Part shown: positions 1-6,542 of the stretch, piece after piece
How the letters are laid out: the number at the start of each line of letters is the position of its first letter
How positions within the stretch are numbered: position 1 is the first letter of the stretch
The notes under the pieces: generated by a model
What the model saw: only the letters and a program-made list of their open reading frames with translations
What the model was told of the DNA's origin: nothing
The model's database searches: none
From: Crocinitomicaceae bacterium
GTDB lineage: Bacteria > Bacteroidota > Bacteroidia > Flavobacteriales_D > Crocinitomicaceae
Assembly (NCBI GenBank): GCA_013215515.1
Contig: JABSPC010000018.1
Coordinates: forward strand, 1 to 7,371
Direction: 5' to 3'
DNA: 7,371 nt
Translations under genes and position numbers: made by a program

Positions 1-2347
1 CAATTAGAGCACGTCGCATTTTATCAATACTACCACGCGATGTTGAGTCGTAGCGCACAACGATTTCGAAATTCCGTTCATCTTCAAGAGCTTCTGATAC
101 TGCTTGACCAGCAAAAGCCACATCGATGAATTCTGTAACATCATCAACCGTAAGTCCATATTGAGGTAAGATATTACGTTTTGGAGTAATTTTAATTTGT
201 GGAATTTCAATTTGCTGTTCTACTGCAACATCGACAACTCCTTTGATACCAGTAATTGAGGCTTTGATTGCATTGCATGTTGAAAATAGTTTACCCAGGT
301 CATTGCCAAATACTTTGATGGCGATATTGGCTTTTGTTCCTGACAACATGTGGTCAATCCGATGCACGATAGGCATTCCTATTGAAATGTTAACTCCAGG
401 TACTGCGGCAAGTTTCTCTCTTACTTCAGCCAAAAAGTCTTCTTTTGATCTTCCCGAAAGCGTGAAGGGTGCATCCACCTCAGAAGTGTTTGTTCCAAGT
501 GCATGCTCATCCAGTTCTGCCCTTCCAGTTCGCCTGGTAACAACATTAATCTCAGACATCGAAAGTAGAATTTCTTCAGTCATTACACCAATCTTGTTGC
601 TTTCTTCTAATGACATTGAAGGAGGGCCAACTACAGTAATTACCAGTGATCCTTCATTAAATTCAGGCAAGAAACTCCTTCCCAAAGTTGATGCGAAAAA
701 CAAGCTAATTACAAAGACTACAACTGTCCCAGCGATAGTCAATTTTGGAAAGCGTAAAAATAGTTTCAAAGTCTTGCCGTAAATTGATTGCAAAAAGCGC
801 TCAACTCGGGTTCCATCTGATCGCTTCTTAAGAAGTTTCTTCCGACCCAATAAATAGCTGCAAAGTACAGGTGTAAGTGTAATTGCAACAAAAAGAGATG
901 TAAGAACAGAAGTCACAAATGCAATTCCCAAAGGCTGAAGGAGTCTACCTTCCATGCCTCCCAAGAAGAAGAGTGGAACGAAGGAAACAATGATAATTAA
1001 AGTTGCTATAATAATCGAGCTTCGAATTTCTCGAGAAGCAGAAAGAACAACGCTTAATGTCGTTGCCCTTTCTGCTACTGGTTTTAGAATGTTTTCACGC
1101 AGACGTTTAAATACATTTTCAACATCAATAATGGCATCATCTACTAATGCACCAATCGCGATTGCCATGCCTCCAAGACTCATTGTGTTGATGGTATATC
1201 CCATTGCTTGAAGAACGATAAAGGAAACGATCAACGAGATAGGGATGGCCAAAAGAGAAATGATAGTGGTCCTCCAATTCATTAGAAATATGAATAGAAC
1301 TAGGACGACAAAAAATGCACCTTCGAGCAACGTTGTTTGAAGATTATCAACTGATGCATCAATGAAATCACCTTGACGAAATATTTGATTGTTGATCTTT
1401 ACATCAGACGGGAGGGAAGACCTAAGGTCATCAATAGCCGCATCTAAATTTCGAGTCAGTTCAATGGTATTTGTTTGTGGCTGCTTTGTTATGGTCAAAA
1501 TTATGGCTGGACTTCCATTCTTGGATCCATCTCCAATTTTGTCCGACCCACCAATTTTAACCTGAGCTACATCCCCAATTAAGATCGGCGTATCCCCAAT
1601 TTTCTTGATTAGTGATCCCGCAATATCATCAGGAGAATTTATTCGACCTTCTCCTTTAATTACATATTGGTTTCCGAATTCATTATAGAATCCACCGGTT
1701 GCGCTTACGTTTGATTTTTTTACTGCAGCTTGAAGTTCTTTGAGCGTCACATGGTAAAAGTCCATTTTTGTTGGAGAAGCCAAAATTTGGTATTGTTTGA
1801 ACTCACCACCAATTACTACGACATTGGCAACTCCATTTACTGCCTTGATCCTAGTTCTGATATCCCAATCCGCAATGGTTCTTAAATCAATTGGAGATAA
1901 AGAGTCTGAAGTGACAGAAAGAAGCATTACTTCACCCATGATTGACGAGACAGGTGCCATCGTTGGTTCACCAACTCCTTTTGGAAGTAGTTCCTTAATT
2001 GCTGGAATTTTTTCGCTCACTATTTGGCGTGCGCGATAAATATCCATGCCCCACTCAAATTCAACCCAAACGATGGAAAAACCGGCAGCCGAAGAAGAAC
2101 GAATTCTTCTCACGTTTGAAGCACCGTTCAACCCTGTCTCTATTTTATGCGTTACTTGTCGTTCTACTTTTTCTGCATCCATACCGTGCGACTCAGTTAA
2201 GATCGTCACTGTTGGAGCTGTTAAGTCTGGGAACACATCGACTTCCATTGACTTCACAATGTACACTCCTGATAAGGAAAGAACTACAGCTGCCATTAAA
2301 ACGAGGAAGCGATTCTTTAGTGAGATATCGAGAATTTTATTTAACAT
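1..2347 (-). CDS. CusA/CzcA-family heavy-metal efflux RND pump, inner-membrane subunit (partial, C-terminus outside the window)
   Basis: My reading of the minus strand from the ATG at 2347 gives 782 codons with no stop, open at the left edge; family members are about 1,030-1,050 residues, so roughly three quarters is present. The protein should sit in the inner membrane and use proton import to drive metal ions from periplasm (or cytoplasm) into the outer-membrane channel. Visible parts: TM1 near residues 13-31, a first porter/periplasmic domain (about 32-340) beginning with the typical VDVFPDLTAPTV, TM2-TM6 at about 341-500, TM7 near 538-553, then the second porter domain with FLPEFNEGS (559-567), RTGRAELDEHA (606-616) and HRIDHMLSG (662-670). 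TM4 carries VDDAIIDVEN (402-411), whose acidic residues match the proton-relay position of HME-type RND pumps. It starts 11 bp after the adaptor gene. The family is certain; the metal is not: the TM4 motif is more CusA-like than CzcA-like, yet CusA's three Cu-binding Met positions seem substituted. Confidence 0.96.
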   Translation of the reverse strand, partial: MLNKILDISLKNRFLVLMAAVVLSLSGVYIVKSMEVDVFPDLTAPTVTILTESHGMDAEKVERQVTHKIETGLNGASNVRRIRSSSAAGFSIVWVEFEWGMDIYRARQIVSEKIPAIKELLPKGVGEPTMAPVSSIMGEVMLLSVTSDSLSPIDLRTIADWDIRTRIKAVNGVANVVVIGGEFKQYQILASPTKMDFYHVTLKELQAAVKKSNVSATGGFYNEFGNQYVIKGEGRINSPDDIAGSLIKKIGDTPILIGDVAQVKIGGSDKIGDGSKNGSPAIILTITKQPQTNTIELTRNLDAAIDDLRSSLPSDVKINNQIFRQGDFIDASVDNLQTTLLEGAFFVVLVLFIFLMNWRTTIISLLAIPISLIVSFIVLQAMGYTINTMSLGGMAIAIGALVDDAIIDVENVFKRLRENILKPVAERATTLSVVLSASREIRSSIIIATLIIIVSFVPLFFLGGMEGRLLQPLGIAFVTSVLTSLFVAITLTPVLCSYLLGRKKLLKKRSDGTRVERFLQSIYGKTLKLFLRFPKLTIAGTVVVFVISLFFASTLGRSFLPEFNEGSLVITVVGPPSMSLEESNKIGVMTEEILLSMSEINVVTRRTGRAELDEHALGTNTSEVDAPFTLSGRSKEDFLAEVREKLAAVPGVNISIGMPIVHRIDHMLSGTKANIAIKVFGNDLGKLFSTCNAIKASITGIKGVVDVAVEQQIEIPQIKITPKRNILPQYGLTVDDVTEFIDVAFAGQAVSEALEDERNFEIVVRYDSTSRGSIDKMRRALI

Positions 2348-2358
2348 AAATCCAAGTA

Positions 2359-3849
2359 TTAATGTGCATGACCATGTGCAGGTAATTCTCCACTCATTGA
2401 AGCCATCTTAATCTGATATGCACCAGCTGTAACAACACGTTCATCTTCTTTTAGTCCAGAGATAACTTCTACGTTTATACCATCTGAGCTGCCGATCATA
2501 ATATCCCTTTCTTCGAAAGTTTCACCTTCGAGCTGTACAATGACACTGTATTTCCCATATTGCTCAAGCAAAGCAGTTTTGGGTACGGTCAAGACCTGTT
2601 TAGAAACGCCAGTTTTTAACCAAACCTCAACGAAGCTTCCTGGAAGTAAGTTGCCGGTATTGTCCAATTCAAAATAAACAGGAATCTTTGGGCTTGAATG
2701 TGTAATAGAAACTCCATAGGAAAGAAACTTACCATTGTATTCTTCTATCGAGTGGGTTTTTCCATTGAACGAGAAGTTCGCCGTAATAGTAGGATTCAGT
2801 TTTTCATAATCCATTTGATTCACGAATGATTCGAGTGTTAGACGTTTGTTCTGTGCAATAATCGCTAAAGGTTCTCCAGCTTCAACGTATTGACCTTCAA
2901 TCTTAAATAGTTGTTTTATAAAACCATGACTCGTAGAGTTGATTGACTTGCCTTTTTGACTGTAGTTATTCGCTATGTTCTGATAATTACTTTCAGCAAG
3001 GTCATGCGAAAGTTGAGCATTTTCTAATTCTGTTTTCGCAATTGCGCCGGCATCGTAAAGCTCCTTTTTTCGTGCAAGGTTTGCTTTTTCGCGTGTGTAA
3101 TTTGCCTTCGCATTCATAAATTCGGTCTGTACATTGTTAGCATTAATGTTTCCACCACTGATCGTGAAAAGCCGTTCGCCTGAGTTCACTTCTGCTCCAA
3201 TTGTGACATCAGTAAAACTGTACATTACAATTCCACTTGTCGTCGCTACAATTGTTTTTTCATCTCCAATTGCGGCATGAATTTCACCGCTGCTTGGGAT
3301 AACATTGTAAAGGTTCATTTTTAGAACCGGAGCATTCGCAAATTCCATTTTCCAAGACTGTTCTTTTAGGAATGAAATCTGATTAGGGTTGTGTTCCTCA
3401 TGTTTCACTTTCTTCATCATTTCTTCTTGAGAACTAAAGACTTCAACCTTTTCGATTGTTATTCTGTCGTAAAGATCTCCAGAGGTGATTTCGAATACCA
3501 AGTCATAGATTCCGCTTTCTTTTGGTTTCAATGATGGTTTAAAAATCCCAGGGGAAGAAGGAGCATCTACCTTATGACGAATACCTTTCTTTCCTTTTAT
3601 TAGGCTCACCGTAACTTGCCCATTGTCGATTGACCTGAATTCCTCAATGTCCGAGAAATGAGCTAGAAACTCACTCGATTGACCAACAATAAGAGGTGCG
3701 TATTCGATGAACAATTCCGTTTTATCAGTCCATACAGTATGCGACTGCGCAAATTCATCAGCATTATGCTCGTGGTGATCTTCCGTTGTTTCTTGGCAAC
3801 TTCCAAGAAGGACTCCGAGTACTAGAAGGATACTTAATTTCTTCATCAT
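2359..3849 (-). CDS. RND efflux periplasmic adaptor lipoprotein (CusB/CzcB type) with extra N-terminal domain and terminal His clusters
   Basis: This 496-residue protein is the membrane-fusion subunit that links the inner-membrane pump to the outer-membrane channel. A lipoprotein signal ends in LLGSC (Cys18), so it is probably lipid-anchored. Next come a His cluster (DHHEH, 24-28), an Ig-like extra domain at about 40-137 resembling the one seen in many Bacteroidota CusB-type adaptors, a beta-barrel/lipoyl half (about 180-232, with SGEIHAAIG and TSGIVMYSF), an alpha-helical hairpin (about 235-300, rich in Ala, Lys, Glu, Asn), the second lipoyl half (about 305-332, GQYVEAGEPLAII), a beta-barrel (335-412) and the membrane-proximal domain (415-480, VPKTALL). 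It ends in HGHAH (492-496). Two consecutive ATG codons (3849 and 3846) could each start it. It begins 2 bp after the stop of the His-rich lipoprotein, so translation is probably coupled, and it is followed 11 bp later by the pump gene. No Shine-Dalgarno is evident, as is usual in this phylum. Confidence 0.95.
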   Translation of the reverse strand: MMKKLSILLVLGVLLGSCQETTEDHHEHNADEFAQSHTVWTDKTELFIEYAPLIVGQSSEFLAHFSDIEEFRSIDNGQVTVSLIKGKKGIRHKVDAPSSPGIFKPSLKPKESGIYDLVFEITSGDLYDRITIEKVEVFSSQEEMMKKVKHEEHNPNQISFLKEQSWKMEFANAPVLKMNLYNVIPSSGEIHAAIGDEKTIVATTSGIVMYSFTDVTIGAEVNSGERLFTISGGNINANNVQTEFMNAKANYTREKANLARKKELYDAGAIAKTELENAQLSHDLAESNYQNIANNYSQKGKSINSTSHGFIKQLFKIEGQYVEAGEPLAIIAQNKRLTLESFVNQMDYEKLNPTITANFSFNGKTHSIEEYNGKFLSYGVSITHSSPKIPVYFELDNTGNLLPGSFVEVWLKTGVSKQVLTVPKTALLEQYGKYSVIVQLEGETFEERDIMIGSSDGINVEVISGLKEDERVVTAGAYQIKMASMSGELPAHGHAH

Positions 3850-3851
3850 TC

Positions 3852-4238
3852 TTAATGTTTGTGATCGCCGTGGTCATGATCATGTCCGTCATGGTCGTGA
3901 CCGTGCACATCAGGATCGTTTTCTTCCTCTTTATGGATTTTACCATTATCATGGTACTTTCCATGCACGTGGCAGTAGGTCTCAATTTCTGAGTCCATGG
4001 GATGTCGACTATCATTCGGACCTTCATCTTCTTCTTGAATTGAGTCCACAACGAAATCTTCTTGGCCGTGAATGTCATGATCGTGATCGTGGCCGTGTCC
4101 ATTATGATCGTGGTGTTCATCATTCTCTTCGTGAGAATGTCCTCCTTCATCGTCAGAGTGTGAGTGATCATCTGTTGAATTTCCACAAGACATTAAGTAA
4201 AATGCTGATACTGCTACTATTATAATTGACTTTTTCAT
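3852..4238 (-). CDS. His/Asp-rich lipoprotein, putative metal-binding accessory of the efflux operon
   Basis: No named family recognised. From the ATG at 4238 the protein has 128 residues: a lipoprotein signal peptide MKKSIIIVAVSAFYLMSC with Cys18 as the lipidated residue, then a very acidic, His-rich chain. I count 25 His in the 111 residues from Cys18 onward. They form an N-terminal cluster (residues 25-57, with HGHDHDHDIHG), a middle stretch containing CHVHGKYH (89-96), and a C-terminal cluster (112-128, with GHDHDGHDHDHGDH). The reading frame extends upstream to 4301, but that adds residues overlapping the end of the channel gene and would bury the signal peptide, so I chose 4238, which lies 10 bp after the channel gene's stop. 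The next gene, the adaptor, starts 2 bp downstream. Inference: a periplasmic-face or surface lipoprotein that binds or buffers the exported metal and may hand it to the adaptor. His/Asp repeats do not fix which metal; Zn, Ni, Co and Cu are all possible. Confidence 0.88.
   Translation of the reverse strand: MKKSIIIVAVSAFYLMSCGNSTDDHSHSDDEGGHSHEENDEHHDHNGHGHDHDHDIHGQEDFVVDSIQEEDEGPNDSRHPMDSEIETYCHVHGKYHDNGKIHKEEENDPDVHGHDHDGHDHDHGDHKH
3855..3905 (-). repeat. Low-complexity His/Asp-codon tract, C-terminal cluster of the lipoprotein
   Basis: Codons for residues 112-128 of the lipoprotein, 8 of them His, alternating with Asp and Gly. It lies immediately before the stop codon and 2 bp from the adaptor start. 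The same CAT/GAT-type codons are used as in the N-terminal tract, so the two may have arisen by duplication or by slippage; this is inference. Confidence 0.65.
4068..4166 (-). repeat. Low-complexity His/Asp-codon tract, N-terminal cluster of the lipoprotein
   Basis: The DNA here is dominated by CAT/CAC and GAT/GAC codons in alternation, encoding residues 25-57 of the His-rich lipoprotein with 12 His. The degenerate dinucleotide-codon pattern makes the stretch nearly self-complementary (GATCATGATC-like), which also produces spurious open frames in other phases and on the plus strand. Confidence 0.7.
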
Positions 4239-4248
4239 TTCGTTTATT

Positions 4249-5430
4249 TTAAAGTTGGTATTTGTATAACTTGGCGATTGCCAGTTGATATTCTTTTTCA
4301 ATATTCTTTAATTGATCTTCGGCATCGTAGAAAAAATTGATTTCCATTGCGTACGTTATGAAATCCATTTGTCCTAAATCCAACGATTTTTTAAGGATTT
4401 CGAAGCTATTCAGATCGTTCAAAACTTCTTGGTATTCTTCGAATTCAATTTTCAAATTCTTATAGTTTTCATAAAGCTCCTTGATTTCGTACGAATGCCC
4501 AATTTCATGTTCTTCAATTTCCAACTTGACGAACTCTGCTTTAGCACGCTCAGTTTTAAGTTCGTTTTTATGTTGCCATAAAGGAATGTTAAGTCCAATG
4601 TGAACACCATTAAAAGTTTGCCCAAGAACAGATTGATATCTGTATCCTGTTTCAAATTTCGGCAATGTCATAGCCTTTTTGAGTTCCAAAGAAGATTGAC
4701 TGACTTGAGCTTGTTGATTTAAACTTTTTAGTGAAGGATCATTTTGTTCAATAGTGTTTTCAAGGACTTTAAATTCAGGTAAGTCTTCCACAATAGTATA
4801 TTTGGAATCGGTAATTTGAATTGAAACTCCGCCGTTCATTTCAGACAAATGATCTCCCTTCATCTTAATTCCACTATTGATATTTCTTAGATCAGATTTA
4901 ATGTTTAGCAATTGAATTTTGGCTTTGTTTAATTCTAGCGCATTGATTTCCTCCAAATTGAATTTCTTCTGATAAGTATCGACGATTGATTGTGCATTGG
5001 ATTTTCTTTCTTCCACCACTTTCTGCTGCCCATTTAAATAAATGATTTCAAGAACAGTTTCCTTAGTCTCTAGAAGAACCTTTTGACGCAACTCATCAAT
5101 GCTAATGTCGAGAAGTCTATCCTGCTCATCTGCGAGGTTTCCTTTTTTGAAATAAACCGAAGGGAAATCGAGACTTTGGATAAGAGCGAAATCGAATTGG
5201 TTTCCAAAAGAAGAATTCTTTCCAATGAGGAAATCCGCCGAGAGGTAAGGGTTGTCTGGAGTAATTCCTGTTCGATGTTCTAACTTCTTTGCTGTTACAA
5301 ATTGCTTCGCCGCTTGGATGGTTTTATTGTTTCGAGAAACGGACTCCAAGGCTTGATCCATTGAGGATTGTGCCAAACAAGTTAAGTTTAGCATTAGACC
5401 CAGCGGAACGATGATATGCTTGTAATTCAT
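4249..5430 (-). CDS. TolC-family outer-membrane channel of the metal efflux system (CusC/CzcC type)
   Basis: A 393-residue outer-membrane factor that should form the trimeric exit duct of the efflux complex. The chosen ATG at 5430 gives a clean Sec signal (MNYKHIIVPLGLMLNLTCLA, cleavage likely after Ala20). The frame opens further upstream to a TTG at 5517, but those 29 codons would read through the intergenic hairpins and give a non-signal N-terminus, so they are rejected. The mature part shows the two-fold pattern of this family: long amphipathic helices (about 110-190 and 315-390, rich in Leu, Lys, Glu and Gln) separated by beta-strand segments such as NPYLSADFLIG and GVHIGLNIPLW. The latter, with the preceding YRYQSVLGQTF, is the usual second-repeat strand. 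There is no lipobox, unlike many proteobacterial channels. It ends 10 bp before the His-rich lipoprotein and precedes the adaptor and pump genes. Family assignment is firm; length is a little short of the usual 410-480 residues. Confidence 0.93.
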   Translation of the reverse strand: MNYKHIIVPLGLMLNLTCLAQSSMDQALESVSRNNKTIQAAKQFVTAKKLEHRTGITPDNPYLSADFLIGKNSSFGNQFDFALIQSLDFPSVYFKKGNLADEQDRLLDISIDELRQKVLLETKETVLEIIYLNGQQKVVEERKSNAQSIVDTYQKKFNLEEINALELNKAKIQLLNIKSDLRNINSGIKMKGDHLSEMNGGVSIQITDSKYTIVEDLPEFKVLENTIEQNDPSLKSLNQQAQVSQSSLELKKAMTLPKFETGYRYQSVLGQTFNGVHIGLNIPLWQHKNELKTERAKAEFVKLEIEEHEIGHSYEIKELYENYKNLKIEFEEYQEVLNDLNSFEILKKSLDLGQMDFITYAMEINFFYDAEDQLKNIEKEYQLAIAKLYKYQL

Positions 5431-5486
5431 ACAATGTGATTTTTGCTCATAATTGAGACTTGGATAAAATGGTATAAATAGTAACG

Positions 5487-5508
5487 CCCGCCTTTGATGT
5501 AAGGCAGG
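5487..5508 (-). other. RNA hairpin B in the leader of the channel gene
   Basis: In minus-strand RNA, CCUGCCUU and AAGGCGGG pair as an 8-bp stem (one U-G wobble) around the hexaloop ACAUCA. It lies about 56 bp before the chosen start of the channel gene. No U-run follows, so it is not a standard intrinsic terminator. It could be an mRNA-stabilising or attenuating structure. Part of its loop and 3' arm (CAAAGG, 5496-5491) can instead pair with the 3' arm of the neighbouring hairpin. Confidence 0.5.
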
Positions 5509-5513
5509 TCTAT

Positions 5514-5530
5514 GCAAAGGGTAACTTTGC
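5514..5530 (-). other. RNA hairpin A directly after the stop of the small His-rich gene
   Basis: GCAAAG and CTTTGC form a perfect 6-bp stem around a 5-nt loop (TTACC on the minus strand), starting at the base right after the TAA stop of the upstream gene. There is no downstream T-tract, so termination is unproven. It may protect the 3' end of the first cistron or set unequal expression between the first gene and the efflux genes. Confidence 0.5.
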
Positions 5531-6004
5531 TTAAGCTATTGTTGGAGGTCCTCGATGAGGAGTGGAACTGCGATAAAGCCGTTTATAGAGTAATGGAGGT
5601 CCTTCGAAATTTACGGCTACCTCAATTGATGAGAGCGCAACGAGATTATTAAAGATTGCAGCAGCTGGAAGATCTACAACATCTTGAATCGAGGCATTAA
5701 CCTGAAAGTCTTCCGATTGAGCAGTAAAGTTTTCAAAGTGTCCTTCACCCAATTCATGATGTTCAAGATCACCTAATAGTCCAATTAAGCCTTCAAACCA
5801 GTTGGAATTCGCTTCCGCATCATTATGATCATGTCTATCTTCATGATGGCTGTGATGAATTCCAGTGTGCGCGTGATGTGAAGACTCAGTACCAGTAATT
5901 TTCGAGTCAGTTTCACATTCAAAATGAGGTGTCATATTGTGCATTACCACAACACCATAGATGCCGAGTAACCCAATTGCCACTATTGATTTGAATTTAT
6001 TCAC
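5531..6004 (-). CDS. Small His-rich envelope protein, first gene of the metal efflux cluster
   Basis: No named family recognised with certainty. The 157-residue product starts at a GTG (6004); there is no in-frame ATG between it and an upstream stop. Residues 3-21 form one hydrophobic segment (signal peptide or membrane anchor). A His cluster follows (43-60, SSHHAHTGIHHSHHEDRHDH) after an isolated Cys30; 15 His are present in all. The second half is acidic, then hydrophobic/neutral, and ends in a basic tail with PHRGPP (149-154). Layout and position resemble CzcI-type and DUF2946-type small exported proteins encoded next to metal-efflux operons in proteobacteria: short, N-terminal hydrophobic segment, His-rich middle, Pro-rich end. 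That is an analogy of design, not shown homology. It lies 97 bp upstream of the channel gene on the same strand. Inferred role: periplasmic metal binding, sensing or modulation of the efflux complex. Confidence 0.82.
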   Translation of the reverse strand: MNKFKSIVAIGLLGIYGVVVMHNMTPHFECETDSKITGTESSHHAHTGIHHSHHEDRHDHNDAEANSNWFEGLIGLLGDLEHHELGEGHFENFTAQSEDFQVNASIQDVVDLPAAAIFNNLVALSSIEVAVNFEGPPLLYKRLYRSSTPHRGPPTIA

Positions 6005-6009
6005 TATGA

Positions 6010-6040
6010 TAAATGTAATAATATTTAATAACTCTCAAAG
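6010..6040 (-). promoter_or_regulatory. Possible Bacteroidota-type promoter for the metal cluster
   Basis: On the minus strand TTTG (6040-6037) is followed after 18 bp by TACATTTA (6017-6010), matching seven of eight bases of the phylum's -7 consensus TAnnTTTG; the usual spacing to the -33 TTTG is about 19 bp. The box ends only 5 bp before the GTG start, so a transcript from it would be leaderless or nearly so. This makes the call weak; the region is AT-rich and chance matches are likely. The TTTG lies inside the end of the broken acetyltransferase. Confidence 0.25.
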
Positions 6041-6495
6041 GTTGCCCCGATCTTTATTAAGGCCTTTTTTGATGCTATATTTCGACTATCCGTTTTGAAT
6101 TCCACTCGCTCCATTTCCAGCACATTGAATGCATATTCAAGCATTAGGAATTTGATATGCATATTTATTCCGGTGCCATGAGCGGATTTATCAATCCATG
6201 TCCAGCCAATTTCTAGTTTTTTGTCATAATGAGAAATACCGCCCTAGCTACTACTTCCAATAAAGCGCTCATTTGATTTGTCGTAAATCACCAATGGATA
6301 ACGATTCCCAAGTTTTCTTTGTTCTACACCGTTCTTAATGTAGGGTTTTAGCTTTTCTTCAGTGCCGAAAAGAGAAGGTGAGTATTGAAGTAAGTCAGGG
6401 TGCTCAGATGAAATTAAGGTTAAGTCATCAAAATGCTTCGCTTGTAGAGGTTCGAGTTTCACTAACTTATTTTCTAAATAAATGTCTTCGTTCAA
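6025..6495 (-). pseudogene. GNAT-family N-acetyltransferase (RimJ/RimL-like), disrupted by an in-frame stop and missing its C-terminus
   Basis: Intact relatives transfer an acetyl group from acetyl-CoA to an amine and have about 175-185 residues. Here codons 1-83 (KLVKLEPLQAKHFDDL near the start, NERFIGSSS at the end) run into TAG at 6246-6244. The same frame then continues without further damage for 72 codons to a TAA at 6027-6025. The second part carries LEIGWTWI (94-101), the acetyl-CoA loop KSAHGTG (103-109; family pattern R/QxxGxG/A) and ERVEFKTDSRN (129-139). The TAG sits where family members usually have an aromatic residue, so a TAT/TAC to TAG change explains it. The protein stops at GATFESY, about 25-30 residues short; the usual tail after GA/GxFEG is absent in all three frames. 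The only start in frame is a TTG at 6495. The gene lies 47 bp after the upstream membrane-protein gene and ends 20 bp before the metal cluster. Very probably non-functional; a sequencing error could explain the TAG but not the lost tail. Confidence 0.85.
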
Positions 6496-6542
6496 GATAA
6501 TTGATTTTTTACATTGTTAAATGACACTAAGACCTAAGAGAA

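Noticed and set aside
4..210. Minus-strand 68-codon open frame at the left edge
   Set aside because: It is out of phase with the RND pump, whose 782-codon frame covers the whole stretch with clear family motifs.
243..2411. Several plus-strand open frames (for example 243-782, 954-1211, 1797-2039, 1999-2349, 2046-2411)
   Set aside because: They are antisense to the pump and adaptor genes, lack family features, and are explained as shadows of strongly coding minus-strand sequence.
4068..4166. CRISPR-like or tandem-repeat array
   Set aside because: The repetition is only codon-level alternation of His and Asp inside a coding frame; there are no regular spacers.
3764..4186. Minus-strand 140-codon frame rich in Met, Thr and Ile
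   Set aside because: It is the shifted reading of the His/Asp-codon tracts (CAT-GAT gives ATG-ATC in the next phase) and overlaps two well-supported genes.
4239..4301. N-terminal extension of the His-rich lipoprotein
   Set aside because: It overlaps the end of the channel gene and would put 21 polar residues before the lipoprotein signal; the internal ATG at 4238 fits the lipobox distance.
5431..5517. N-terminal extension of the channel protein from a TTG
   Set aside because: The extra residues run through the intergenic hairpins and would place a non-signal sequence before a clear Sec signal peptide.
5487..5530. Rho-independent terminator between the first His-rich gene and the channel gene
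   Set aside because: The stems are good but no T-run follows either one on the minus strand, so I list them only as hairpins.
6496..6542. Terminator or promoter between the membrane-protein gene and the acetyltransferase remnant
   Set aside because: Only a short imperfect direct repeat (CTTAGG/CTTAGT) and AT-rich sequence are visible; no hairpin with a T-tract and no convincing promoter pair.
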